Shown in pieces: positions 52,696-60,689 of a stretch of DNA of 64,000 nucleotides. Below the pieces are notes generated by a model, which had not been told where the DNA came from, did not search any database, and worked only from the letters and a program-made list of their open reading frames with translations. Positions within the stretch are counted from its first letter, which is position 1. Each line of letters starts with the position of its first letter. Source of the DNA: AP-15 sp035538335 (GTDB taxonomy: Bacteria > Pseudomonadota > Alphaproteobacteria > ATCC43930 > CGMCC-115725); the NCBI GenBank assembly GCA_035538335.1, contig DATLKN010000051.1, positions 1 through 64,000 on the forward strand, in the 5' to 3' direction. A program made the translations under genes and the position numbers.

Positions 52696-54246
52696 ATGGG
52701 TTTGTTCCGCGCCGCCGCGACGGTCGGCTTCTATACGCTGTTGAGCCGGATCTTCGGCTTTGCGCGCGACATCCTGAGCGCTGCGATCCTCGGCGCCGGG
52801 CCGGTCGCCGACGCCTTCTTCGTCGCGCTGCGGCTGCCGAATTTGTTTCGCAGCCTGTTTGCCGAGGGCGCCTTCAGCGCCGCCTTCGTGCCGGCCTTCG
52901 CCGGCACCGTCGCCGAGAGCGGCGCTCCCGAGGCGCGCATCTTCGCCGAGGATGCGCTCGCCGTCCTGGTCGCGGCGCTGCTGCTCTTTCTGCTGCTTGC
53001 CGAAATCTTCATGCCGGCGGTGATGCGCGTGATGGCGCCGGGCTTCGCCGAGGTGCCCGGCAAGTTCGCGCTGGCCGTCGAGCTGGGGCGGATCACCTTC
53101 CCCTATCTGCTCTTCATTGCGCTCGTCGCGCTCGAGGCCGGCATCCTCAATTCGCTCGACCGCTTCGCAGCGGTGGCGGCGACGCCGATCCTGTTGAACC
53201 TGTTCCTGATCGGGGCATTGCTGCTGCTGCGGCATTGGCATTCGAGCGACGGTCGCGTCCTCGCCTGGGCGGTGTGCGCGGCGGGGCTGGCGCAGTTTCT
53301 GTGGCTGGCGCTCGCCTGCGCCCGCGCCGGGCTGGCCCTGCGCCTGCCCCGGCCGCGCCTGACGCCGGCGGTGCGCCGGACCTTGAGGGTCATGCTGCCG
53401 GGGGTGCTCGGCGCCGGCGTCACGCAGCTCAACCTCTTGATCTCGACCGCGCTCGCCTCGCTGCTGCCGACCGGCTCCGTCGCCTATCTCTATTATGCCG
53501 ACCGCCTCAACCAGTTGCCGCTCGGCGTCGTCGGCATCGCCGTCGGCACCGCGATCCTGCCCTCGCTGTCGCGCCAGATCCGCCTCGGCGAGGTCGACGG
53601 AGCGGTGGCGACGCAAAACCGCGGCATCGAGCTGGCGCTGCTTTTGACCTTGCCCGCCGCGCTGGCGCTGATGCTGCTCTCTTCGCCGATCCTCGCCGCC
53701 CTGTTCGAGCGCGGCGCCTTCGGCGCGACGGCAACCGCCGCGACGGCGGCCGCGCTTTCCGCCTATGCCGCGGGCCTGCCGGCTTTCGTGCTGGTGCGGG
53801 TGCTGGCGCCGGGCTTTTTCGCCCGCCGGGACACCGCGACCCCGGTCAAGGTGGCGCTCGCCGCCATGCTGACCAATTTCGCGCTGACGCTCCTGCTGAT
53901 GCGCGTTTTCGCGCATGTCGGCATCGCGCTGGCGACGAGCGCCGCCGGCTGGCTCAACGCGCTCTCGCTCCTCATCTTGCTGCAGCGCCGCGGGCATTTC
54001 CGCTTCGATGCGAGGGCGCGGCGCAACCTGCCGCGCATCGCCGCGGCGGCATTCGGCATGGCGGCGGTGCTGCTGCCGCTGCGCCTGGCGTCAGCCGCCG
54101 CGCTCGCCGGCGCGCCGGCATTGCGCCTGGTCGCCCTCGCGGGGCTCGTCGCCGCGGGTCTTGCCGCCTACGGCGCACTCGCCATGCTGCTGGGGGTCGC
54201 CCGCTGGCGCGAGATCCGCTCCCGCCTCTTCCGGCAAGCCGCTTGA
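52696..54246 (+). CDS. murJ: Lipid II flippase MurJ
   Basis: A 516-residue inner-membrane protein of the MOP superfamily with about 14 transmembrane segments. FYTLLSRIFGFARDILSAAI with the conserved Arg residues, GPVADAFFVALRLPNLFRSL, EGAFSAAFVPAF and PGFFARRDTATPVKVA are MurJ signatures. It moves lipid II across the membrane for peptidoglycan synthesis. ATG 52696 was chosen from alignment with MurJ N-termini. trpS follows 32 bases downstream. Confidence 0.95.
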   Translation: MGLFRAAATVGFYTLLSRIFGFARDILSAAILGAGPVADAFFVALRLPNLFRSLFAEGAFSAAFVPAFAGTVAESGAPEARIFAEDALAVLVAALLLFLLLAEIFMPAVMRVMAPGFAEVPGKFALAVELGRITFPYLLFIALVALEAGILNSLDRFAAVAATPILLNLFLIGALLLLRHWHSSDGRVLAWAVCAAGLAQFLWLALACARAGLALRLPRPRLTPAVRRTLRVMLPGVLGAGVTQLNLLISTALASLLPTGSVAYLYYADRLNQLPLGVVGIAVGTAILPSLSRQIRLGEVDGAVATQNRGIELALLLTLPAALALMLLSSPILAALFERGAFGATATAATAAALSAYAAGLPAFVLVRVLAPGFFARRDTATPVKVALAAMLTNFALTLLLMRVFAHVGIALATSAAGWLNALSLLILLQRRGHFRFDARARRNLPRIAAAAFGMAAVLLPLRLASAAALAGAPALRLVALAGLVAAGLAAYGALAMLLGVARWREIRSRLFRQAA

Positions 54247-54278
54247 CCAGCCGCGCCGGCGCAAGCTAACGAGGCCCG

Positions 54279-55277
54279 ATGAACCGCATCTTCTCCGGCA
54301 TCCAGCCGACCGGCAATCTGCATCTCGGCAATTACCTGGGCGCGATCCGCAACTGGGTCGGCTTGCAGCACGATTACGAGTGCATCTTTTGCATCGTCGA
54401 TCTGCACGCCCTGACGCAGCCGCAAGACCCGGCCGAATTGCGCGCCTCGACCCGCGAGGTGACGGCCGCCTACATCGCCTCGGGAATCGACGCCGAGCGC
54501 TGCATCATCTTCAACCAGAGCATGGTGCCGGCGCATACCGAGCTCGCCTGGCTGCTCGCTTGCCTGACCCCGCTCGGCTGGCTCAACCGGATGACCCAGT
54601 TCAAGGAAAAGGCCGGCAAGAACCGCGACATGGCCGGCCTCGGGCTCTATGCCTATCCGGTGCTGATGGCGGCCGACATCCTCGGCTACAAGGCGACGCA
54701 CGTGCCGGTCGGCGAGGACCAGAAGCAGCATCTGGAACTGGCGCGCGACATCGCCGGCGCCTTCAACCGCCGCTACGGTGTCGATTTCTTTCCGCTGCCC
54801 GAGCCGCAGATCTTCGGCGCCGCGACGCGCGTCATGAGCCTGCGTGACGGCACCAGGAAGATGTCGAAATCGGACAGCTCGGACTATTCGCGGATCAACA
54901 TGACGGACGCCGCCGATTTGATCGCGCTGAAGATCCGGCGCGCCAAGACCGACCCCGAGCCGTTGCCCGACAGCCTCGCCGGCCTCGAGACGAGGCCGGA
55001 GGCCGACAATCTGGTCGGCATCTACGCCGCCCTTGCCGACCTCTCGCGCGAGGCCGCGCTCGCCCGCTTCCGGGGGGCGAATTTTTCGACCTTCAAGGAA
55101 GAGCTGTCGGGGCTCGCGATCGAGGTGCTGGGGCATATCGGCGGCGAGATGCGCCGCCTGTTGGCCGATCCCGGCCATATCGACCGCATCCTGCGAGGGG
55201 GCGCCGAGCGCGCCCGGGCGATCGCCGAACCGATATTGCGGCAGGCGCAGGAATTGAGCGGGCTGCTCCGGCCCTAG
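54279..55277 (+). CDS. trpS: Tryptophanyl-tRNA synthetase
   Basis: A 332-residue class I synthetase with the HIGH-equivalent HLGNYLGAIRNW near residue 16, IQPTGNLHLG, QFKEKAGKN, GEDQKQHLELARDIA and the KMSKS loop. Length and motif spacing are normal for the bacterial homodimeric enzyme. It charges tRNA-Trp. It probably shares a transcript with murJ. Confidence 0.97.
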   Translation: MNRIFSGIQPTGNLHLGNYLGAIRNWVGLQHDYECIFCIVDLHALTQPQDPAELRASTREVTAAYIASGIDAERCIIFNQSMVPAHTELAWLLACLTPLGWLNRMTQFKEKAGKNRDMAGLGLYAYPVLMAADILGYKATHVPVGEDQKQHLELARDIAGAFNRRYGVDFFPLPEPQIFGAATRVMSLRDGTRKMSKSDSSDYSRINMTDAADLIALKIRRAKTDPEPLPDSLAGLETRPEADNLVGIYAALADLSREAALARFRGANFSTFKEELSGLAIEVLGHIGGEMRRLLADPGHIDRILRGGAERARAIAEPILRQAQELSGLLRP

Positions 55278-55410
55278 CCCGGCGTCAGCGAGAAGCCGTC
55301 GAGCCGGGCACGCCAAGGCGCGCCCGAGACATCGCCTCGGCAGGGTTGATCGGCGCCCCGCCAATCCCCATGATTAGTCACGCCTTCCCCTTTTCCCGGC
55401 GGAGCCAGCG

Positions 55411-55956
55411 ATGTTCATCCAGACCGAGCAGACGCCAAACCCGGCGAGCCTCAAATTCCTCCCCGGCGTCACGGTCATGTCCTCGGGCACCGCCAACTTT
55501 CCCGATGCCCGCTCGACGGCCCGCTCGCCGCTGGCCGAGGCGCTCTTTTCGCTGCCCGAGGTGACCGGGGTCTTTCTCGGCGCCGATTTCATCACCGTGA
55601 CGAAGGGCGAGGACGCCGATTGGTACCGGGTGAAGCCGGCGGTGCTGGCGCTGATCATGGAGCATTTCACGGCCGGCCGGCCGGTGCTGCTGGCGGGGGG
55701 CGAAGAGGCGGCGGGCGAGGAAGAGGACGACGAGGTCGTCGCGCAGATCAAGGAGCTGCTGGAGACGCGGGTGCGCCCGGCAGTCGCCCAGGACGGCGGC
55801 GACATCATTTTTCAGGATTACTCGGACGGCGTCGTCTATCTCCATATGCAGGGGTCGTGCTCGGGCTGCCCGAGCTCGACCGCGACCTTGAAGGCCGGCA
55901 TCGAGAACATGCTGCGCCACTACATTCCCGAGGTCGTCGAAGTCCGTCAGATCTGA
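55411..55956 (+). CDS. nfuA: NfuA/Nfu-type iron-sulfur scaffold protein
   Basis: A 181-residue protein. The N-terminal Nfu_N domain has QTEQTPNPASLKFLPG and SPLAEALFSLPEVTGVFLG. An acidic linker (about 92-107) precedes the NifU C-terminal domain with VRPAVAQDGGDIIF and the cluster-binding CSGCPSS. It carries [4Fe-4S] clusters to target enzymes. This Nfu_N plus NifU layout is the mitochondrial/alphaproteobacterial form. The last ten bases overlap the convergent peptidase gene. Confidence 0.94.
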   Translation: MFIQTEQTPNPASLKFLPGVTVMSSGTANFPDARSTARSPLAEALFSLPEVTGVFLGADFITVTKGEDADWYRVKPAVLALIMEHFTAGRPVLLAGGEEAAGEEEDDEVVAQIKELLETRVRPAVAQDGGDIIFQDYSDGVVYLHMQGSCSGCPSSTATLKAGIENMLRHYIPEVVEVRQI

Positions 55957-56543
55957 GGCTGCGGCACGAATCCTGCGGGCATCATCATCGGCTCGGGCAG
56001 CACGCTGTCGCTCAACAGCGGCCAGCGGCGCGCGTCGAAAAGCTGATAGTGCCACCATTCGCGGCGGTAGAAATCCCACCCGGCCGCGGTCATCAGCCCG
56101 AGCAGCAGGGCGCGGTTGCGCTGCGCCGCCGCCGGCACCAGGATCGAGGCATGGTGCGACAGCGGCGTAAAGGCATCGAAGCCCGTCCCCATGTCCAATT
56201 CCGCGCCGTCGCCATCGACCAGCGTCAGATCGACGGCGGCGCCGCGCGAATGCGGCGAGCCGCGCCGCGGTTCGGCGAGAAATTCGGGGTCGGGCCGCGC
56301 CTCCCACAGCCGCCATTGCGCCTCGCTCGGGCGGAAGGCGTCGAAGATCTTGAGGCTGAGGCCGAGCGGGCGGGCGAGCGCGGCGGCTCTTTCGAGCAGG
56401 TCGGCGGCTTCGGGATTGAGATAGCAGGCGGCGCGCGCATAGACAGGCCGCCGGGTGATGTTGGCCGCCGTCGCATAGGCGATGTCGAACAGCACGTCAT
56501 GGCTCGCCGCGCCGATCTCGACGAGGCAGGGATGGGCTTGCAT
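55947..56543 (-). CDS. M15-family D-alanyl-D-alanine dipeptidase
   Basis: A 198-residue VanX/DdpX-type zinc dipeptidase. Zinc ligands are in SPHSRGAAVDLTL (SxHxxGxAxD) and REWWHYQLF (ExxH). LKIFDAFRPSEAQW is the usual substrate-positioning Arg region. It cleaves D-Ala-D-Ala, used in wall turnover or recycling; no vancomycin-resistance genes adjoin it and no export signal is evident, which fits a cytoplasmic DdpX-like role. It diverges from tsaB by 37 bases. Confidence 0.9.
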   Translation of the reverse strand: MQAHPCLVEIGAASHDVLFDIAYATAANITRRPVYARAACYLNPEAADLLERAAALARPLGLSLKIFDAFRPSEAQWRLWEARPDPEFLAEPRRGSPHSRGAAVDLTLVDGDGAELDMGTGFDAFTPLSHHASILVPAAAQRNRALLLGLMTAAGWDFYRREWWHYQLFDARRWPLLSDSVLPEPMMMPAGFVPQPQI

Positions 56544-56580
56544 GTCCGGGCGGTCTCCTGTGTCGGCGGATCGTCATAGC

Positions 56581-57315
56581 ATGCCGCGCCGCGCCGGCGA
56601 GGCAAGCCGCGAGCCGCCGCTGATCCTGGCGCTCGACGCGGCGGGTTCGGCCGCGTCCGTCGTCGTCGCGCAAGGCGAGGCCGTGCTGGCGCGGCGGCAT
56701 GTGCCGACCCGCCACGGGCAGGCCGAAATACTGCTGCCGCTCGTCGATGCGGCGATGCGCGAGGCCGGCCTTGCAGCCGGCGCGCTTGATCTCGTCGCGG
56801 TGACGGTCGGACCCGGCGGCTTCACCGGCATTCGCGTCGGCCTCGCGGCGGCGCGCGGGATTGCGCTGGCGAGCGGCGCCGGGCTGTTCGGCGTCACCGG
56901 CTTCGAGGCGGTCGCGGCGGCGCTGCGGGTTGCGGGCGCCGGCATGCAACGATTGCTCGTCGCCATCGAGAGCCGCCGCGAGGACCTCTATATTCAGCTC
57001 TTCGACCGCGACGGCCGGCCGCTCGCGCCGCCGGCCTCGGCGATGCCGGCCGCCCTCGCGCGGCTGCCGCAGCTCGGCGGGCGGGCGGGCGCCCTCGTCG
57101 TCGCCGGCGACGCCGCCGCGCGCGCCGCGGCGGCGTTGCCGCGCGGACGGGTCGCGCGGATCGTCGATGATGCCGCGGATGCCGCGGCCGGGGCTGCCAT
57201 CGTGGCATATCGCGGCTGGCTCGCCGGCGCGCGCGGCAATCCGGCGCATCCGCTCTACCTGCGGCCGCCCGACGTCACCCTGCCCGCGCCGCGCAGCGCG
57301 GCGGCGCCATCGTGA
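56581..57315 (+). CDS. tsaB: tRNA threonylcarbamoyladenosine biosynthesis protein TsaB
   Basis: A 244-residue ASKHA-fold protein. LILALDAAGSAASVVV, RHGQAEILLPLVDAAM and TVGPGGFTGIRVGLAAARGI are clear TsaB motifs. TsaB is the partner that activates TsaD in making t6A37 on tRNAs that read ANN codons. The gene overlaps rimI as GTGA, a common alphaproteobacterial pairing. Confidence 0.94.
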   Translation: MPRRAGEASREPPLILALDAAGSAASVVVAQGEAVLARRHVPTRHGQAEILLPLVDAAMREAGLAAGALDLVAVTVGPGGFTGIRVGLAAARGIALASGAGLFGVTGFEAVAAALRVAGAGMQRLLVAIESRREDLYIQLFDRDGRPLAPPASAMPAALARLPQLGGRAGALVVAGDAAARAAAALPRGRVARIVDDAADAAAGAAIVAYRGWLAGARGNPAHPLYLRPPDVTLPAPRSAAAPS

Positions 57316-57782
57316 GCTTGCGCCTGTCGCCGGTCCCGGCTCTCGGCGCCGAGCCGCTCGCCGCGCTGCACCGCGCCTGCTTCCCCGAAGATCCGTGGAA
57401 CGCTTCGGCCATGGTCGAGATCCTCGGCCTCGCCGGGTTCTTCGGCCGCCTCGCTTGGCAGGCGGAGGTCCCGGTCGGGTTCGCCCTCGCGCTCGATCTC
57501 AAAGGCGAGTGCGAGATTCTATCGCTGGGGACGCTGCCGCAGCACCGGCGCGCCGGGATCGCCCGCGCGCTGCTTGTCGAGATCTGCCGCGAGGCGCGCC
57601 GGCGGCATGCCGAATTCGCCGTTCTCGAAGTCGCGGTCGACAATATAGCGGCGCGCGCACTCTACGCCGGGTTTGGTTTTACGCAGGCCGGCAGCCGGCC
57701 GAAGTATTATCGCCGCCGCTATAGCTCGATCGATGCGGTGATCCTGCGTCTTCCGCTTGCCGGCGACTCGCTGTTCGCTTGA
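57312..57782 (+). CDS. rimI: Ribosomal-protein-alanine N-acetyltransferase RimI
   Basis: A 156-residue GNAT acetyltransferase. The acetyl-CoA loop is TLPQHRRAGIARALL, preceded by CEILSLG and followed by VAVDNIAARALYAGFGFTQAG and the Tyr-rich KYYRRRY. RimI acetylates the N-terminal Ala of ribosomal protein S18 and sometimes other targets. The start GTG 57312 overlaps tsaB. Confidence 0.92.
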   Translation: MSLRLSPVPALGAEPLAALHRACFPEDPWNASAMVEILGLAGFFGRLAWQAEVPVGFALALDLKGECEILSLGTLPQHRRAGIARALLVEICREARRRHAEFAVLEVAVDNIAARALYAGFGFTQAGSRPKYYRRRYSSIDAVILRLPLAGDSLFA

Positions 57783-57866
57783 GTCTTCGCGCGAGGCGGT
57801 TGGCCGCGTTTTCAGCGCCGCATGATCAAGACTCTCTGAAAATCGAAAAGCTCGATGAAAGCCGTA

Positions 57867-57895
57867 TTGCGTCAGCGAAAACTATTACTTATATT
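57867..57895 (+). promoter_or_regulatory. Promoter of the mucR-like gene
   Basis: TTGCGT (57867-57872) and TATATT (57890-57895, five of six) are 17 bases apart in a stretch much richer in A/T than the surroundings. MucR/Ros proteins bind AT-rich upstream DNA and often repress their own gene, so autoregulation here is plausible. Confidence 0.6.
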
Positions 57896-57926
57896 TAGGC
57901 GGCAGTCTTAAGACGGGATCGCAGCT

Positions 57927-58343
57927 ATGGACAACGCTGGGCAGTCAGGCGATTTGCTGGCCTTGACGACGGAAATCGTCGCGGCGCACGTCTCCAACAA
58001 TACCGTTTCCCTGACTGATCTGCCGCAGTTGATCAATCAGGTGTATAATTCCTTGGCGAACATAGGAAATGTCGCGGTGCCGCCGCCCGAGCGCCCGCAG
58101 CCGGCGGTCGCGGTCAGGAAATCGGTGCATCCCGATTACATCGTCTGTCTGGAAGACGGCAAGAAGCTGAAGATGCTGAAACGGCATCTGAAGACCGCGT
58201 ACAACATGACCCCGGAAGGCTATCGCGAACGCTGGGGGCTGGCGCCCGATTATCCGATGGTGGCGCCCAACTACGCGCGGCAGCGCAGCCGGCTGGCAAA
58301 GGAGATCGGCCTCGGGACAAGAGCGCGCCGCCCACGCGCGTGA
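57927..58343 (+). CDS. mucR: MucR/Ros-family transcriptional regulator
   Basis: A 138-residue regulator. The N-terminal oligomerisation region (about 1-55, LALTTEIVAAHVSNNTV) precedes the Ros zinc-finger-like DNA-binding domain (about 68-130) with VHPDYIVCLEDGKKLKMLKR and MTPEGYRERWGLAPDYPMVA. At the four classical zinc-ligand positions it has Cys74, Asp77, His87 and Asn93, so two ligands are replaced; some Ros homologues fold without zinc. MucR proteins act as H-NS-like repressors of exopolysaccharide, motility or virulence genes. Confidence 0.94.
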   Translation: MDNAGQSGDLLALTTEIVAAHVSNNTVSLTDLPQLINQVYNSLANIGNVAVPPPERPQPAVAVRKSVHPDYIVCLEDGKKLKMLKRHLKTAYNMTPEGYRERWGLAPDYPMVAPNYARQRSRLAKEIGLGTRARRPRA

Positions 58344-58350
58344 CCCCCGG

Positions 58351-58387
58351 CCGCCGCCGCGGCGGCGGACGCCGTCATCGCGGCGTC
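58351..58387 (+). terminator. Hairpins downstream of mucR
   Basis: A perfect dyad CCGCCGCCGCGGCGGCGG (58351-58368) is followed by arms GACGCCG (58368-58374) and CGGCGTC (58381-58387), starting eight bases after the mucR stop. No T tract follows, so termination is uncertain. Confidence 0.4.
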
Positions 58388-58460
58388 ATGCTCCGGGCGT
58401 AGGCTCTCCCGATGCTTTCGGGTATGATGCCGGGGTGAGCTATGCTAGGACGACGACGCG

Positions 58461-58892
58461 ATGATCTCGCGCCTGGAGCAGCTCTGCCTCGACAAAGGCC
58501 TCAAGATGACCGAGCAGCGCCGTGTCATCGCGCGCGTCCTGTCCGAATCCGCCGATCACCCCGATGTCGAGCAGGTGTACCGGCGCGCCACCGCCGTCGA
58601 TCCGCGCATCAGCATCGCCACCGTCTACCGCACCGTGCGCCTCTTCGAGGAGGCGAACATCCTGGCGCGGCACGATTTCGGCGACGGCCGCTCGCGCTAC
58701 GAAGAAATGCCGACCGCCCACCACGACCATCTGATCGACCTGCAATCCGGGCGGGTCATCGAGTTCCGCAACGAAGAGATCGAGAAGCTGCAGGAGGCGG
58801 TGGCGCGCCGGCTCGGCTACTCGCTGGTCGGGCACCGGCTCGAGCTCTATGCGGTGCCGCATGACCGCAAGCGGGCGACGGAGGAGGAATGA
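58461..58892 (+). CDS. fur: Fur-family metal-responsive regulator (Fur/Mur type)
   Basis: A 143-residue Fur protein. A winged-helix domain (KMTEQRRVIARVLSES and RISIATVYRTVRLFEEANI) is followed by a dimerisation domain with HHDHLIDLQSGRVIEF. The Cys pair following HHDHLI in E. coli Fur (LDCGK region) is absent, as in alphaproteobacterial Fur/Mur, several of which respond to manganese. It may control the FTR1 iron permease in this window, an inference only. A TATGAT at 58423-58428 may be its -10 element. Confidence 0.93.
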   Translation: MISRLEQLCLDKGLKMTEQRRVIARVLSESADHPDVEQVYRRATAVDPRISIATVYRTVRLFEEANILARHDFGDGRSRYEEMPTAHHDHLIDLQSGRVIEFRNEEIEKLQEAVARRLGYSLVGHRLELYAVPHDRKRATEEE

Positions 58893-58923
58893 GGCGGCCG
58901 CAGATTGGGCAAGGTCGGCGGGC

Positions 58924-59793
58924 GTGATCGCCGGCGCTGCAACTGCCGGGTCGGCGCCCGCGCTCGATTCGCCGAACCCGATCGTTCCAGCGTTCGGACC
59001 CATCGTCGAGCTCCGCGCCGGGCCGATCGAGGTCCGGCTCGCCGAAACCGCCGACGACGTCGAGGCGGCGCAGGCGCTGCGCTACCGCATCTTTTACGAA
59101 CGCATGGGCGCCAGGCCGCTTCCCGAGATGGCCCGCAGCCGGCGCGATGCCGACCGCTTCGACGGCGGCTGCGATCACCTGCTGGTCCTGGACCACAGCC
59201 GCGGCAAGGGGCCCGAGCGCGTCGTCGGCACCTATCGGCTGATCCGGCGGGCCGCGGCGCAGCGGCTTGGCGGCTTCTATTCCGCCGGCGAATACGACAT
59301 CGCGCCGCTGCTCGCCTATCCGGGCGAGGTGCTCGAGCTCGGCCGCTCCTGCGTCGATGCCGCCTACCGCACGCGCGCCGCGATGCAGCTCTTGTGGAGC
59401 GGCATCGCCGCCTATGTGTTCCACTACGACATCGCCCTGATGTTCGGCTGCGCGAGCCTGCCCGGCACCGACGCGGAGGCGCTCGCCGTGCCGCTTTCCT
59501 ATCTGTGCCGCCATCACCTAGCGCCGCCGGAGCTATGCCCGCGGGCATTGCCGCACCGCTATGTCGAGATGCGGCAGCTGCCCGCCGAGGCGTTCGATCC
59601 GGCGCGCGCGCTTGCGGCATTGCCGCCGTTGATCAAGGGCTATCTGCGCCTCGGCGGCTTTGTCGGCGACGGTGCGGTCATCGACGAGCAGTTCAACACC
59701 ACCGATGTCTGCATCGTCGTCAAGACCGATCTCGTCAGCGAAAAATATTCGCGCCACTACGTGCGCCGGGCGAAAGAAATGTGGGCCGCCTGA
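58924..59793 (+). CDS. olsB: L-ornithine N-alpha-acyltransferase (OlsB-like, GNAT fold)
   Basis: A 289-residue acyl-ACP-dependent acyltransferase. QALRYRIFYERMGARPL, VGTYRLI, GGFYSAGEYDIAPLL, LELGRSCVDAAYRTRAAMQL and FGCASLPGTD are characteristic of OlsB, which attaches a 3-hydroxyacyl chain to ornithine to make lyso-ornithine lipid. The start is uncertain: GTG 58924 with an AAGG sequence upstream is preferred, and ATG 58849 would overlap fur by 44 bases. olsA follows with a one-base overlap. Confidence 0.86.
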   Translation: MIAGAATAGSAPALDSPNPIVPAFGPIVELRAGPIEVRLAETADDVEAAQALRYRIFYERMGARPLPEMARSRRDADRFDGGCDHLLVLDHSRGKGPERVVGTYRLIRRAAAQRLGGFYSAGEYDIAPLLAYPGEVLELGRSCVDAAYRTRAAMQLLWSGIAAYVFHYDIALMFGCASLPGTDAEALAVPLSYLCRHHLAPPELCPRALPHRYVEMRQLPAEAFDPARALAALPPLIKGYLRLGGFVGDGAVIDEQFNTTDVCIVVKTDLVSEKYSRHYVRRAKEMWAA

Positions 59794-60689
59794 TGCGGGG
59801 GGCTCGCCCGATCGGCTCGACGGCGCTGCGGGTCGTGCGCATCGCCCTCTATCTCGGCTTCACCGGCGCCCTGATGCCGGTGCAGGCGGCGGGCCTGGCG
59901 CTGCGCCGGCGTTGGGTAGAGAGGCTGCCGGTATTTTATCACCGCGTTTGCTGCCGCATACTCGGCTTCGCCGTGCGCACGCTCGGGACGCCGGCCGGTG
60001 GCGTCTCGACCCTCTACGTCGCCAACCACGTCTCCTACACCGACATCGCGGTCCTCGGCTCGGTGCTCAAGGCCTCCTTCATCGCCAAGTCGGAAGTGGC
60101 CGGCTGGCCACTCTTCGGCCAGCTCGCCAAATTGCAGCGCAGCATCTTTATCGACCGCCAGGCCCGCAGCGCCGCGCTGCAGCTGAACGCCGTCGCGCAG
60201 CGCCTCGCCGAGGGCGGGGCGCTGATCCTCTTTGCCGAGGGGACCAGCGGCGACGGCAATCGCGTGCTGCCGTTCAAGACGACGCTTTTCGCCGCCGCCG
60301 AAATGCCGACCCCGGCGGGCGCCGTCGCTGTGCAACCGGTATCGGTCGCCTATACGCGGCTCGACGGAATTCCGATCGGCCGCCTCTACCGGCCGTTTTT
60401 TGCCTGGTACGGCAGCATGACGCTGGCGCCGCATCTGTGGACGATGCTCGGCCTCGGCGTCGTCGAGGTGGTGGTCGAGTTTCACCCCGCGACGACGCTC
60501 GCGCTGTGCGGCTCGCGCAAGGCGCTTGCGCAATACTGCCGGGCTCGGATCGCCGGCGGCATGGCGGCGGCGCTGACCGGCCGGCCGCAGACGACGCCGC
60601 TGCCGCCAGCAGGGGTCCGGGCCGAAGCGATCCCGGGAGGCGGCCGGATGATGCGACGCCCGACCAACCCGCAATGGCGCCGGACGTGA
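59793..60689 (+). CDS. olsA: 1-acyl-sn-glycerol-3-phosphate acyltransferase/lyso-ornithine lipid acyltransferase (OlsA-like)
   Basis: A 298-residue PlsC-family acyltransferase. The catalytic NHVSYTD (HxxxxD) is followed by KSEVAGWPLFGQLAKLQ, FIDR and the substrate motif FAEGTSGDGNRVLPFK. An N-terminal hydrophobic segment anchors it to the inner membrane. Paired with olsB it should esterify lyso-ornithine lipid to give ornithine lipid, a phosphorus-free membrane lipid; a role in phosphatidic acid synthesis is the alternative. Its last 16 bases overlap miaB. Confidence 0.88.
   Translation: MRGARPIGSTALRVVRIALYLGFTGALMPVQAAGLALRRRWVERLPVFYHRVCCRILGFAVRTLGTPAGGVSTLYVANHVSYTDIAVLGSVLKASFIAKSEVAGWPLFGQLAKLQRSIFIDRQARSAALQLNAVAQRLAEGGALILFAEGTSGDGNRVLPFKTTLFAAAEMPTPAGAVAVQPVSVAYTRLDGIPIGRLYRPFFAWYGSMTLAPHLWTMLGLGVVEVVVEFHPATTLALCGSRKALAQYCRARIAGGMAAALTGRPQTTPLPPAGVRAEAIPGGGRMMRRPTNPQWRRT

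Noticed and set aside
55947..56543. VanX-type vancomycin resistance gene
   Set aside because: No vanH, vanA or vanRS homologues are nearby, and the organism appears Gram-negative. A DdpX-like wall recycling role is more likely.
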